A stretch of DNA of 64,000 nucleotides from Martinezella lusitana. GTDB taxonomy: Bacteria; Pseudomonadota; Alphaproteobacteria; Rhizobiales; Rhizobiaceae. This document shows, piece after piece, positions 16,860 through 26,111 of this stretch. The stretch covers positions 27,475-91,474 of the forward strand of contig NZ_JAFEVL010000078.1 in assembly GCF_016901135.1 (NCBI RefSeq). The letters run 5' to 3'. Numbering within the stretch: the stretch's first letter is position 1; every line of letters starts with the position of its first letter. Position numbers and translations under genes: made by a program. The notes beneath the pieces are model-generated. The model did no database searches. It had not been told where the DNA came from and was given only the letters and a program-made list of their open reading frames with translations.

Positions 16860-17282
16860 TTATCGGTTTTTGTCGGTATCGGTGTCGGCATCGCCGTCAT
16901 CGAGATCGCGCTGGACCTCCGGCGAGCGCAGCAGCGCATCGATCTTCTTGTAGTTGTCGAAGCTGGTATCGTCGCGGAAGCGGACTTCCGGCATGTATTT
17001 CATCTGCCGAAGCAGCGGCCCGAGACGGCCGCGGATGTATTTCGAATGACGATTGAGCGTGTCGATGATGATGTCATGGTCGGCAACGCCGAGCGGCGTC
17101 ACATAGGCGGTGGCGATCTTCAGATCCGGCGACATGCGCACTTCGGAAATGGAGATCACGGTGCGCTCGATCAGGTCGTCGCGCACTTCGCCGCGCTGCA
17201 GAACCTGCGTGATCGCGGCGCGCACTTGTTCGCCGACGCGAAGCATACGCTGCGAGGGCGCGGAAGAAGTTGGTCTGGTCAT
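16860..17282 (-). CDS. rbfA: 30S ribosome-binding factor A
   Basis: A 140-residue KH-like protein needed for late 16S rRNA processing and cold growth. Family features are QRMLRVGEQVRAAITQVLQ at the amino end, ISEVRMSPDLKIATAYVTP near 45 and the carboxy helix region ending with VRFRDDTSFDNYKKIDALL. The last 20 residues are an acidic Asp-rich tail. It is followed closely by truB, and separated from infB by a YcxB-like gene. Confidence 0.95.
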   Translation of the reverse strand: MTRPTSSAPSQRMLRVGEQVRAAITQVLQRGEVRDDLIERTVISISEVRMSPDLKIATAYVTPLGVADHDIIIDTLNRHSKYIRGRLGPLLRQMKYMPEVRFRDDTSFDNYKKIDALLRSPEVQRDLDDGDADTDTDKNR

Positions 17283-17350
17283 GGTTTTTCCGTTAGCAGC
17301 GTCCCTTGGACGCTATAAAGCGGGTCACATGACTCGATCCGGCGCAAAGG

Positions 17351-17959
17351 TCAAGGCTGGATGGCGCGTTCTGCCTTCCAGAAGCCCAGAATCCGCCGGA
17401 GTGCGGCATCCTGCTCCCCTTGATTGGAGAACGCGGATACGGGGATATAGGTGACGAAGGCTTCGAGATCGAATTCGATCCGGCCGTCGCGACGGCCGAT
17501 ATTGGTGATCTCGCTCCAGGCGAGCCACATCGATGTGTGTGCCGAGTTCCACGATGCGCCCTCGGGTGTCATCGTCACGGTAATGGTGATGTCCGGGCGG
17601 ATGCGCGACCGCATCGCCGCCAGGCGTCTCCGTGTCAGCCAGCGAGAATAGAGGACGATCAGCACATAGACGATCAGGGTCGGAACGAGCCAGATCATCA
17701 TCATCTCGCCTTCGTCGACGGACGGCGATATCCCGAAAACCGGAACGAAGAGGTAAGCGCGCAGAACGTGGAAAAGACCGGCCAGACCGGCGCCGCCGCC
17801 GATCGCCCACAATGGGAGCAAGCCCCATCTATCGTAAGCATTGGCAGGGCGGCGTGCTGCAAGACGGCGTCCCGCCCGTCGCATGACCGCGATATGCTCG
17901 TCCGGCTGACGAACATAGGAAACGACGATCCGGTCGTTGTCTGCAGACGTTGTCGTCAT
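17351..17959 (-). CDS. YcxB-like two-helix membrane protein
   Basis: A 202-residue protein with two predicted membrane helices (about 43-65 and 85-106) and a soluble carboxy domain with TVTMTPEGASWNSAHTSMW, WSEITNIGRRDG and FVTYIPVSAF, the pattern of the YcxB-like family (PF14317), whose function is unknown. The frame opens at 17995 inside the infB terminator, so the ATG at 17959, preceded by GAGAAAGG, is used. It sits between infB and rbfA, genes that are adjacent in most alphaproteobacteria, and has its own terminator upstream. Confidence 0.83.
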   Translation of the reverse strand: MTTTSADNDRIVVSYVRQPDEHIAVMRRAGRRLAARRPANAYDRWGLLPLWAIGGGAGLAGLFHVLRAYLFVPVFGISPSVDEGEMMMIWLVPTLIVYVLIVLYSRWLTRRRLAAMRSRIRPDITITVTMTPEGASWNSAHTSMWLAWSEITNIGRRDGRIEFDLEAFVTYIPVSAFSNQGEQDAALRRILGFWKAERAIQP

Positions 17960-17994
17960 GAGCGGCGCGCCTTTCTCCAGCCACTTCGAACCCA

Positions 17995-18022
17995 ATAAAA
18001 AACCGCCGGCGATGACCGGCGG
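17995..18022 (-). terminator. Intrinsic terminator of the rimP-nusA-ylxR-infB operon
   Basis: On the reverse strand CCGCCGG pairs with CCGGCGG around a six-base loop (18003-18022) and is followed by TTTTTTATT. It begins 30 bases after the infB stop and separates infB from the ycxB-like gene. Confidence 0.93.
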
Positions 18023-18051
18023 TTTTGATATCTAGCCAATAGGAAGGCCGC

Positions 18052-20763
18052 TTACAGCGTGCGGGTGATGTGCTCGACGCGGAAGCATTCGATCGTATCG
18101 CCTGCGCGGATGTCTTCGTAGTTTTCGAAGGCCATACCGCATTCCTGGCCGACATTGACTTCCGACACTTCGTCCTTGAAGCGCTTGAGCGTCTTGAGCT
18201 TGCCTTCGTGGATGACGACGTTGTCGCGCACCAGGCGGACACCGACACCACGTTCGACCTTGCCTTCGGTGACGCGGCAACCCGCGACCTTGCCAACCTT
18301 CGTGATGTTGAACACCTCGAGGATCTCGGCATTGCCGAGGAAGGTTTCGCGGCGCTCCGGAGACAAGAGGCCCGACATCGCTGCCTTCACGTCATCCACC
18401 AGGTCGTAGATGATGTTGTAGTAGCGGATTTCGATGCCTTCGCGCTCGGCGAGCGTGCGAGCCTGTGCATTGGCGCGGACGTTGAAGCCGATGATCGCCG
18501 CGTCGGAAGCTCCGGCCAGCGAAATATCGGATTCGGTCACGCCGCCGACGCCCGAATGGACGATGCGGGCGCGAACCTCGTCGGTGCCGAGCTTGTCCAG
18601 CGCGCCGGTAATGGCTTCGATCGAGCCCTGCACGTCGCCCTTGATGACCAGCGGGAACTCCTTGGTGCCCGTGGCCTGCAGCGTCATCATCATCTGTTCC
18701 AGCGAACCGCGCTGGACGGACTGGCGGGCAGCCGCCTTGTCGCGGGTGAGACGCTGGCGATATTCGGAGATTTCGCGGGCGCGGCTTTCGTTTTCAACGA
18801 CGGCGAACTTGTCGCCGGCCTGCGGTGCGCCGGAAAGACCGAGGACCTCAACCGGCATGGCCGGGCCGGCTTCCTTGACGTGCTCGCCCTTGTCGTTGAC
18901 CAGCGCACGCACGCGACCCCACTGATCGCCTGCAACGACGATCTGGCCGGGGCGCAACGTGCCCTTCTGGATGAGGACTGTCGCAACCGAGCCGCGACCG
19001 CGATCGAGCTGGGCTTCTATAACAGTGCCTTCCGCCGTGCGGTTCGGATTGGCCTTGAGATCAAGGATTTCCGCCTGCAGCAGGATGGCTTCGAGCAGCT
19101 TGTCGAGGTTCGTGCGGTTCTTCGCGGAGACTTCCACGTCGAGCACTTCACCGCCCATGGATTCGACGAAGACTTCGTGCTGCAGCAGTTCCATACGGAC
19201 CTTCTGTGGGTTGGCCTCATGCTTGTCGATCTTGTTGATCGCTACGATGATCGGAACACCCGCCGCCTTGGCGTGGCTGATCGATTCGATCGTCTGCGGC
19301 ATCACGCTATCGTCGGCCGCAACGACCAGGATGGCGATGTCGGTCGCTTGAGCGCCGCGAGCACGCATTGCCGTGAAGGCTGCGTGACCGGGTGTGTCGA
19401 TGAAGGTGATCTTCTGGCCATTCTGTTCGACCTGATAGGCACCGATATGCTGGGTGATGCCACCGGCTTCACCGCTTACCACGTTGGCATGGCGGATGGC
19501 GTCGAGCAGCGAGGTCTTGCCGTGGTCGACGTGACCCATGATGGTGACGACAGGCGGACGGGAAACCAGTTCGCCGTCTTCGTCGGCAACGTTGAAGATG
19601 CCGTGTTCGACGTCGGATTCCGAAACGCGCTTGACCGTATGGCCGAATTCGTTGGCGATCAGCTCGGCCAGATCGGCGTCGATGACGTCGCCCGGCTTCA
19701 GCATCTGGCCGTCCTTCATCAGGAACTTGATGACATCGACGGCGCGTTCGGACATGCGCTGCGACAGTTCCTGGATGGTGATGGTTTCCGGCAGCACGAC
19801 TTCACGCGAAATCTTTTCGCGCGTTTCCTGCATCTGGCTGCGGCGGAACTTTTCCTGGCGGCGGCGCATGGCCGAAAGCGAGCGGCCGCGAGCGCTGCCG
19901 TCTTCGTCGACATTGGCCGTCGTTACCGTCAGCTTGCCGCGGCGGCGTTCTTCGTCGGTCTTCGGACGCGTGGTGACCGGCTTTGCCGGCTCAGGGCGCG
20001 TGACCTTGCCGCGCGCCGGAGCGCCACCACGCGGCGGGCCGCGATCAGTTTCTTCTTCATTGACCCGACGGCGGTTGGCCGGTGCTTCCACGGGCAGAGC
20101 GCCGGGGCGCGCAGGCTGCGGAGCCGCATCCGGGCGACGAGCAACGACAGGAGCCGCGGCTGCGGCCGGCTGCACGTCCGGCTTCGGTGCTTCCACCGGT
20201 GCGGGCGTTTCGACCTTTGTCTCTACGGCACGGGCAGCCTCTTCTTCAGCGCGGCGGGCGGCTTCGGCCTGCTCTACGATGCGACGGGCAGCTTCTTCCT
20301 CGGCGCGGCGCACCGCATCCGCGGCATCGCGGGCCTGGGCGTCGGCGAGTGCGCGACGGCGCGCGTCCATTTCATCGGCAGACAGATGGTTCAGAACCAC
20401 CGGTCGCGACGAGCGTTCCTGCTGCGGCCGCTGCTGATAGCTCTGGTTGGGCTGTCCCGGCCGCTGTTGCTGGCCACCGGGCTGATGAATGCGCGGAGCT
20501 GGCTGCGGCGGGCGCGGCGGCTGCGGCGTCGGTTCCGCGACGCGCGTCACGGATGGCGTTGCGGCAGCCGTCGTCGAAGCAACGATCGGCTTTTCGTCTT
20601 CGGGGCGTAGGGGGCGGCGCTTGCGGGTCTCAACCACGACCGCCTTGGTGCGACCGCGGCCCATGTCCTGGCGCACGGTGCCCTGGTTTACGCCTGAAGG
20701 CTTCAGGGTGAGGGTCTTCTTACCCGAAACACTCAGCGTCTTGTCGTCTTGATTGTCGGTCAT
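18052..20763 (-). CDS. infB: Translation initiation factor IF-2
   Basis: A 903-residue IF-2, the GTPase that places fMet-tRNA on the 30S subunit and drives subunit joining. The first 380 residues are a low-complexity Ala/Arg/Pro/Glu-rich region with EEAARRIVEQAEAARRAEEE-like heptads, then the G domain with GHVDHGKTSLLDAIR, DTPGHAAF and NKIDKHEA, and the carboxy fMet-tRNA-binding domains ending AGDTIECFRVEHITRTL. It is the last gene of the rimP-nusA-ylxR-infB operon and is followed by a strong terminator. Confidence 0.97.
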   Translation of the reverse strand: MTDNQDDKTLSVSGKKTLTLKPSGVNQGTVRQDMGRGRTKAVVVETRKRRPLRPEDEKPIVASTTAAATPSVTRVAEPTPQPPRPPQPAPRIHQPGGQQQRPGQPNQSYQQRPQQERSSRPVVLNHLSADEMDARRRALADAQARDAADAVRRAEEEAARRIVEQAEAARRAEEEAARAVETKVETPAPVEAPKPDVQPAAAAAPVVARRPDAAPQPARPGALPVEAPANRRRVNEEETDRGPPRGGAPARGKVTRPEPAKPVTTRPKTDEERRRGKLTVTTANVDEDGSARGRSLSAMRRRQEKFRRSQMQETREKISREVVLPETITIQELSQRMSERAVDVIKFLMKDGQMLKPGDVIDADLAELIANEFGHTVKRVSESDVEHGIFNVADEDGELVSRPPVVTIMGHVDHGKTSLLDAIRHANVVSGEAGGITQHIGAYQVEQNGQKITFIDTPGHAAFTAMRARGAQATDIAILVVAADDSVMPQTIESISHAKAAGVPIIVAINKIDKHEANPQKVRMELLQHEVFVESMGGEVLDVEVSAKNRTNLDKLLEAILLQAEILDLKANPNRTAEGTVIEAQLDRGRGSVATVLIQKGTLRPGQIVVAGDQWGRVRALVNDKGEHVKEAGPAMPVEVLGLSGAPQAGDKFAVVENESRAREISEYRQRLTRDKAAARQSVQRGSLEQMMMTLQATGTKEFPLVIKGDVQGSIEAITGALDKLGTDEVRARIVHSGVGGVTESDISLAGASDAAIIGFNVRANAQARTLAEREGIEIRYYNIIYDLVDDVKAAMSGLLSPERRETFLGNAEILEVFNITKVGKVAGCRVTEGKVERGVGVRLVRDNVVIHEGKLKTLKRFKDEVSEVNVGQECGMAFENYEDIRAGDTIECFRVEHITRTL

Positions 20764-20864
20764 TCCGTTCCCGTTCCTTCGGACAGGGCTCGGAAACGTC
20801 CGTCAGACCCTGTCGTTCAATGCATGTACCTTAATGAGGCGTCCGGCAGAGGCCGGTGACCGCG

Positions 20865-21557
20865 TCATTGTTTTCGCCGGCCAGCGCCGCCCGTTGCCCG
20901 GGACTGACCGCCGTTGCGGTACCGTTCGAGCAGGTTTGCGCGCTTCACTACACCTTCACCCGCCCGCCCTGCAAGCGCTGCGGCATGGATAAAAGCATTC
21001 TGGCCCATCAGTTCTTCCATTTCCGCCTCCGTGAAGACACGGAATGACGGTATTTCCTTTTCGGTCTCCATGCCGAGATGCCAGGCCTTTCTCGCCTGGT
21101 CGATCTTGCGGACGCCGTCGGCGGCGGCATCGATCGCATGGAACACGGCGAGTGCCGAACCGTTGCGAACGGAGCCATCGACCTTTGACGAGCCATTGAC
21201 GAACTGGCTCGCTTTGCGCGCCATGTGCATCATCCCGGCAAGCTGCGCCACAAGAAGGCGGTCGACGATGGCGCCGAGATCGCTCGGTGCCGTCACCTCC
21301 GCCTTCAAGGCGCGAGAAAACAATTTCTTCGCCACCGCCTTGTCCACGAGTGCCCGGTCAAGCTTGACCCAGCAGCCGCGTCCTGGCAGCTGCCGCTTCA
21401 GATCGGGAACAACGGTCCCGTCAGGAGCGGCTACGAAGCGGATCAACTCGTCGGGCGATCCGCTTTCGCGTGTTACGATGCACATGCGGCCGTTTGCGCC
21501 GTCACCCCCGAGATCTTCGTCTTCAGGCGGTGCGATCGGCCCCTCGGTGATCGTCAT
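20865..21557 (-). CDS. YlxR/RnpM-family RNA-binding protein
   Basis: A 230-residue protein whose first half has the YlxR (DUF448) signature: RMCIVTRESGSPDELIRFV near residue 24 and GRGCWVKLDRALVDKAV near 60. The second half is a ribosomal L7Ae-like domain. YlxR is an RNA-binding protein that in Firmicutes modulates RNase P; two-domain forms are usual in alphaproteobacteria. Its ATG overlaps the nusA stop by four bases (ATGA), implying translational coupling. Confidence 0.92.
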   Translation of the reverse strand: MTITEGPIAPPEDEDLGGDGANGRMCIVTRESGSPDELIRFVAAPDGTVVPDLKRQLPGRGCWVKLDRALVDKAVAKKLFSRALKAEVTAPSDLGAIVDRLLVAQLAGMMHMARKASQFVNGSSKVDGSVRNGSALAVFHAIDAAADGVRKIDQARKAWHLGMETEKEIPSFRVFTEAEMEELMGQNAFIHAAALAGRAGEGVVKRANLLERYRNGGQSRATGGAGRRKQ

Positions 21558-23161
21558 GCTTCTTGCTCGGCTTCATCCTCCGCGGCGACCTCTTCGGTCT
21601 CAGTGGCGAGATCGGCCTCGGTGATCCAGCCAGCCGACAGGCGAGCCTGCACGATCATCTGCTCGGCCTCGACGCGCGAGACTTCGAGCTTGGAGAACAG
21701 GCCTTCGAACTTCTTCGTCTCGCCATTCTTGCGTTCGCTCCAGCCGACGAGGTCGTCGGCGGCGCAGCCGGCGAAGTCCTCGATCGTCTTGATGCCGTCC
21801 TCGCCGAGGGCGACCATCATCTGCGCGGTCATGCCGTTGATCTGGCGCAGCTCGTCGGATACGCCGAGTGCTTTGCGCTTCTCATCCATTTCGGCTTCCA
21901 GGCGCTCCAGATATTCGCGGGCACGCTGCTGGATTTCCTGGGCGGTTTCTTCGTCGAAACCGTCGATGGAGGCGATTTCGTCGAGTTCGACGTAAGCCAG
22001 CTCCTCGACGGCGGCAAAGCCTTCGGAGGCCAGAACCTGGCCGACCATCTCGTCGACATCGAGCGCGTCCATGAACAGGTTGGTGCGCTCGTTGAATTCC
22101 TTCTGACGGCGTTCCGATTCCTCGGCTTCCGTCATTATGTCGATGTCCCAGCCGGTCAGCTGCGAAGCAAGGCGAACGTTCTGGCCGCGGCGGCCAATGG
22201 CCAGCGACAGCTGTTCGTCCGGAACCACGACTTCGATGCGCTCGGCGTCCTCATCAAGAACGACCTTGGAGACTTCAGCCGGCTGCAACGCATTGACGAC
22301 GAAATTCGCCGGCTCGTTGGACCACGGAATGATGTCGATCTTTTCGCCCTGCAGTTCGCCGACGACAGCCTGGACGCGCGAACCGCGCATACCGACGCAG
22401 GCGCCGACCGGATCGATCGACGAGTCGTTCGAAATGACGGCGATCTTGGCGCGCGAGCCCGGGTCGCGGGCAACCGATTTCACCTGGATGATGCCGTCAT
22501 AGATTTCGGGCACTTCCATGGTGAAGAGCTTGACCATGAACTGCGGATGCGTGCGTGACAGGAAGATCTGCGGACCGCGCTGCTCGCGGCGAACGTCGTA
22601 GACATAGGCGCGGACGCGGTCGCCGTAGCGGAAGTTCTCGCGCGGGATCATCTCGTCGCGACGGATGATGCCTTCGCCGCGGCCGAGGTCGACGATGACG
22701 TTGCCGTATTCGACGCGCTTGACCGTACCGTTGACGATTTCGCCGACGCGATCCTTGAATTCGTCGAACTGACGGTCACGCTCGGCTTCGCGCACCTTCT
22801 GCACGATGACCTGCTTGGCCGACTGGGCGGCGATGCGGCCGAAATCCATCGGCGGCAGCGGATCGGCGATGAAATCGCCAAGCGCTGCGTCCGGGTTGCG
22901 GTCGCGGGCCAGTTCCAGCGGGATCTGCGTGGAATAGTCCTCGGCCTTCTCGACAACTTCGAGCAGGCGCTGCAGCCGGATTTCGCCGGTCTTCGGGTTG
23001 ATGTCGGCGCGGATGTTCGACTCCGAGCCGTAACGCGAGCGCGCGGCCTTCTGGATCGCGTCTGCCATTGCGGCAAGCACGATCTCGCGGTCGATGACCT
23101 TTTCGCGCGCCACTGCATCTGCGATCTGCAGAAGTTCTAGCCGGTTCGCACTGACTGCCAT
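21554..23161 (-). CDS. nusA: Transcription termination/antitermination protein NusA
   Basis: A 535-residue NusA with amino-terminal RNA-polymerase-binding domain (NRLELLQIADAVAREK), S1 domain (EIVNGTVKRVEYGNVIVDLG), two KH domains (DPVGACVGMRGSRVQAVV and LAIGRRGQNVRLASQLTG) and two carboxy-terminal acidic helix-hairpin repeats. It binds RNA polymerase and modulates pausing, termination and rRNA antitermination. It lies 62 bases downstream of rimP and overlaps ylxR. Confidence 0.97.
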   Translation of the reverse strand: MAVSANRLELLQIADAVAREKVIDREIVLAAMADAIQKAARSRYGSESNIRADINPKTGEIRLQRLLEVVEKAEDYSTQIPLELARDRNPDAALGDFIADPLPPMDFGRIAAQSAKQVIVQKVREAERDRQFDEFKDRVGEIVNGTVKRVEYGNVIVDLGRGEGIIRRDEMIPRENFRYGDRVRAYVYDVRREQRGPQIFLSRTHPQFMVKLFTMEVPEIYDGIIQVKSVARDPGSRAKIAVISNDSSIDPVGACVGMRGSRVQAVVGELQGEKIDIIPWSNEPANFVVNALQPAEVSKVVLDEDAERIEVVVPDEQLSLAIGRRGQNVRLASQLTGWDIDIMTEAEESERRQKEFNERTNLFMDALDVDEMVGQVLASEGFAAVEELAYVELDEIASIDGFDEETAQEIQQRAREYLERLEAEMDEKRKALGVSDELRQINGMTAQMMVALGEDGIKTIEDFAGCAADDLVGWSERKNGETKKFEGLFSKLEVSRVEAEQMIVQARLSAGWITEADLATETEEVAAEDEAEQEA

Positions 23162-23223
23162 TGTTTTTAGTCTCCGTCTTCCTGCCCTTGGGTTCCCGTT
23201 CCGTCAGGCGGTTCGTTGATCGA

Positions 23224-23832
23224 TTATTCTTCTTCGTCGTCCGCTTCGTTCTGGTTCGCTGCCTCGGCTTTCGCCAGCTTGTCGGCGCGCAGCGCGTCGC
23301 GGATGAGATCGTCCGTCAGGATCAGCTTGGCCTCGGCCAGCGTGCTGAACGGAATGGTCACCTTCGGTTCCTCGCCATAGGCAACCTGGTCGCGTTCGAT
23401 CGTGAAACCATCGTCATTGATGTCGGCGATCTTGCCGCGAAAGCGCTTGCGGTTATCAACCAGGATCGAGGTCTCGCACTTGACGATATGGCCGATCCAG
23501 CGGCGGAAATCCGACTTGCGCACCATCGGCCGGTCGATGCCGGGCGAAGACACTTCCAGATGATACGCCTTATCGACGGGATCTTCCACATCAAGCACGG
23601 GCGAAATCGCCGTCGAGACTTCTTCGCAATCCTGAACGGTCATGGTGCCGTCGTTGCGCTCGGCCATCACCTGCAACGTCAGGCCGTTCTGGTTCAGGAG
23701 GCGCACGCGCACCAGGCGGAAGCCCATGCCGACGATCACGGGCTCGATGATGGCGGCGACGCGCTGGTCAAGGCCGGTTTCGACAATCAGGCGCGGTTCA
23801 TTGGTACTGTCTGCGTTTGTCACTTCCGACAA
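23224..23832 (-). CDS. rimP: Ribosome maturation factor RimP
   Basis: A 202-residue RimP needed for 30S maturation. Family motifs are GMGFRLVRVRLL near residue 35, TVQDCEEVSTAISPVLD near 65 and LEVSSPGIDRPM near 92. The start is TTG at 23832 with AGGAG before it. The carboxy end is a short acidic tail (NEADDEEE). It is the first gene of the rimP-nusA-ylxR-infB operon. Confidence 0.95.
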   Translation of the reverse strand: MSEVTNADSTNEPRLIVETGLDQRVAAIIEPVIVGMGFRLVRVRLLNQNGLTLQVMAERNDGTMTVQDCEEVSTAISPVLDVEDPVDKAYHLEVSSPGIDRPMVRKSDFRRWIGHIVKCETSILVDNRKRFRGKIADINDDGFTIERDQVAYGEEPKVTIPFSTLAEAKLILTDDLIRDALRADKLAKAEAANQNEADDEEE

Positions 23833-23992
23833 GCGTTCACTCCTGCAGGGTGCTGCATTTGGGAGATCGAGCTAATAAAAAAGAGCGGGTCCTTGCGGCC
23901 CACTCTTCATCACACGATCAAGAATTTGAATGCGGATATAAGCCCGTTTCCGGCAAATTGCAAGGCTTTCGCGCCGAAACCTGCTCGGCTGC

Positions 23993-25300
23993 CTATTTCA
24001 GTACGCCGAGCATCGAACTGTCGGGATAGCAGGTGGGCTTCATGCCGCTCTTTTCCTGCCATTGGCCGATCGACCGTCTCGTCTTGTAGCCGGGCAGGCC
24101 ATCCGTGCCGCCGACATCGTAGCCCTTGCGCTCCAAAGTCTTCTGCATGCCGGCGACATCGGAGCGCAGCATCTTGCCGACATCGCCCCATTGGCCCTGG
24201 AAGGCGCCGCTGCCGGCGGCGATCCGGTCGGCGAGGTTGCCGATGTAAATGCCGTAGAGATCGGAGTTGTTGTATTCCTTGATGACGTAGAAATTCGGCG
24301 TGACGATGAACTCCGGCCCGTCGCGGCCGGCCGGCACCAGCATCATGCCGCTGGCGCGCAATTCGTCTGATGGAAATGCCTTGCCGGAAACCCTTGATAT
24401 CCCGAGCGACGCCCAGTGCGAGATCGGCTTGGCGAGATCGGGCCCTTCCTGGGCGCAGGAAACGGCTTGCGGAATGGTGACCTCATAGCCCCAGCTGCGA
24501 CCACGCTGCCAGCCTTTCTGAACAAGATAGTTGGCTATGGATGCCAGCGTGTCCGGCACCGAAGTCCAGATGTTGCGATGGCCGTCACCGTCGAAATCGA
24601 CGGCATATTTCAAATAGCTGGTCGGCATGAACTGCGGCTGGCCGAGCGCGCCGGCCCAGGACCCCATGAACTGATCGGGCGTGACGTCGCCGTGGTCGAG
24701 GATGCGCAATGCCGCGATAATCTCGGTGCGGAACATGTCCTTGCGGGTCGACATGAAGGCTTTTGTCGCCAGCACCTGGACCGCCGAATTCGGCAGCTTG
24801 GCGGCGCCGAAGCCGGTCTCGCGTCCCCAGATGGCCAGCAGGATCGGCCCCGGCACGCCATAGGTCTTCTCGATCCGCCGCAGCACCGGGCCGTATTGCG
24901 AAACGAGGCTCCGTCCCGTGGCCGCCAGCTTTTGCAGCCGCGCCTCGTTGAAATAGGGAGCGGGCGAGGAGAATTCGGCCTGCGTCTGCTTCTGCTCCTG
25001 GGGTTTGGGAAAGCCCGGCGGCACGAGATCCGGCAGGTCCCAGTTCAGCGTGATACCGGCAAAGGCGGCGCGGAAGGTCTTTTCGGATATCCCGTCCTTT
25101 TGCGCTTCGGGCCAGAGATCCTTCTGCAGCCAGCTCTGGAACTGCGCTTCGACATCGGCCTTCGAGGCGGCGAGCGCGGGCAGGGGGAGGAGGGTTAGGA
25201 GGAGGATAAGCAGCCGCAGAATATGTCGCGCGATACCCCCCTCTGTCCCTTTCGGGACATCTCCCTCACAAGGGGGGAGATTGTGAGCGGCGCGCTTCAT
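23993..25300 (-). CDS. MltB-type lytic murein transglycosylase
   Basis: A 435-residue secreted enzyme that cleaves peptidoglycan glycan strands to 1,6-anhydro products. The SLT_2/MltB core has the catalytic Glu in GRETGFGAAKL and the GQPQFMPTSYLKYAVDFDGDG segment; a carboxy peptidoglycan-binding domain (LERKGYDVGGTDGLPGYKT) follows. A hydrophobic signal (LRLLILLLTLLPLPALA) lies at about residues 29-45. The only usable start is ATG 25300, and the 28 residues before the signal are translated from a repeat element (25235-25283). A read-through frame extends further to 25435 through the second repeat copy. Confidence 0.9.
   Translation of the reverse strand: MKRAAHNLPPCEGDVPKGTEGGIARHILRLLILLLTLLPLPALAASKADVEAQFQSWLQKDLWPEAQKDGISEKTFRAAFAGITLNWDLPDLVPPGFPKPQEQKQTQAEFSSPAPYFNEARLQKLAATGRSLVSQYGPVLRRIEKTYGVPGPILLAIWGRETGFGAAKLPNSAVQVLATKAFMSTRKDMFRTEIIAALRILDHGDVTPDQFMGSWAGALGQPQFMPTSYLKYAVDFDGDGHRNIWTSVPDTLASIANYLVQKGWQRGRSWGYEVTIPQAVSCAQEGPDLAKPISHWASLGISRVSGKAFPSDELRASGMMLVPAGRDGPEFIVTPNFYVIKEYNNSDLYGIYIGNLADRIAAGSGAFQGQWGDVGKMLRSDVAGMQKTLERKGYDVGGTDGLPGYKTRRSIGQWQEKSGMKPTCYPDSSMLGVLK
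25235..25283. repeat. Repeat family B, copy 1 (overlaps transglycosylase start)
   Basis: A 49-base stretch with CCCCCTCTGTCCC, TTTCGGGACATCTCCC and AAGGGGGGAGATT. It is the inverse of the element at 25373-25420. Its reverse strand is translated as residues 7-22 of the lytic transglycosylase, before the signal peptide. Confidence 0.8.
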
Positions 25301-25372
25301 GCCATGTCGACGGTCCGAAGTTTCTGCGGATGAAGCAGCTGATTGTTTGGCGAAGATAGCGCTGCGAGTTAC

Positions 25373-25420
25373 CAATCTCCCCCCTTGTGGGGGAGATGTC
25401 ACGAAGTGACAGAGGGGGGT
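25373..25420. repeat. Repeat family B, copy 2 (inverted)
   Basis: AATCTCCCCCCTTGTGGGGG, then AGATGTCACGAAGTGACAG and AGGGGGG, containing GTCACGAAGTGAC as an internal hairpin. It faces copy 1 in inverted orientation 90 bases away, between recR and the transglycosylase gene. Confidence 0.8.
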
Positions 25421-25448
25421 GCGCACTCTCCTCATGCTCTGCCTCTCC

Positions 25449-26054
25449 TCAAATCGCCGTCCGCGCCCGCAGTGCCGCCGTCAGCGTGCCTTCGTCGAGA
25501 TAATCGAGCTCGCCTCCGACCGGCACCCCATGGGCCAGCCGGGTGATCTTGATCTCAAGACCGGCAAGCTGGTCGGTTATATAGTGTGCTGTGGTTTGGC
25601 CTTCCACCGTGGCGTTGACGGCGATGATGATCTCGCGGACGCCGCCTTCGCCGACCCGCGCGATCAGTCCGCGAATATTGAGATCGTCTGGGCCGACGCC
25701 ATCGAGCGGCGATAGCACGCCGCCGAGCACATGGTAGGCGGCATTCATCGCGCCGGCCCGCTCCAGCGCCCAGAGATCGGACACATCCTCGACGACGATG
25801 ATGACGGACTGGTCGCGGTGGTCGTCGGTGCACACGGTGCAGGGATCGACGGTATCGACATTGCCGCAGCGCGAGCAGATCTTCACTTTGTCATAGGCTT
25901 CGCCCATGGCGTGGGAAAGCGGCCCGAGCAGCTGGTCCTTCTTCTTGATCAGATGCAGAGCCGCGCGCCGCGCCGAGCGAGGCCCAAGCCCGGGCACCTT
26001 CGCCAGAAGCTGGATGAGTTTTTCGATTTCGGGGCCGGTGACTCGCTTTGCCAT
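25449..26054 (-). CDS. recR: Recombination mediator protein RecR
   Basis: A 201-residue RecR, part of the RecFOR machinery that loads RecA on gapped DNA. It has the helix-hairpin-helix VPGLGPRSARRAALHL near residue 20, the zinc finger with C60, C63, C72 and C75 (CSRCGN...PCTVC), the Toprim core IIVVEDVSDLWALE near 84 and GVPVGGELDYLDEGTL near the end. In relatives recR follows dnaX-ybaB directly; here four genes separate them. Confidence 0.96.
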   Translation of the reverse strand: MAKRVTGPEIEKLIQLLAKVPGLGPRSARRAALHLIKKKDQLLGPLSHAMGEAYDKVKICSRCGNVDTVDPCTVCTDDHRDQSVIIVVEDVSDLWALERAGAMNAAYHVLGGVLSPLDGVGPDDLNIRGLIARVGEGGVREIIIAVNATVEGQTTAHYITDQLAGLEIKITRLAHGVPVGGELDYLDEGTLTAALRARTAI

Positions 26055-26111
26055 GGGAGGCTTTTAGCCCATAAGCTCAAGGAACGGAATCACGGAAGGG
26101 ATGATTGGCCG

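Noticed and set aside
18070..20610. 846-codon open frame on the plus strand opposite infB
   Set aside because: It mirrors infB codon by codon on the other strand and has no domain or start signal; IF-2 on the reverse strand explains the stretch.
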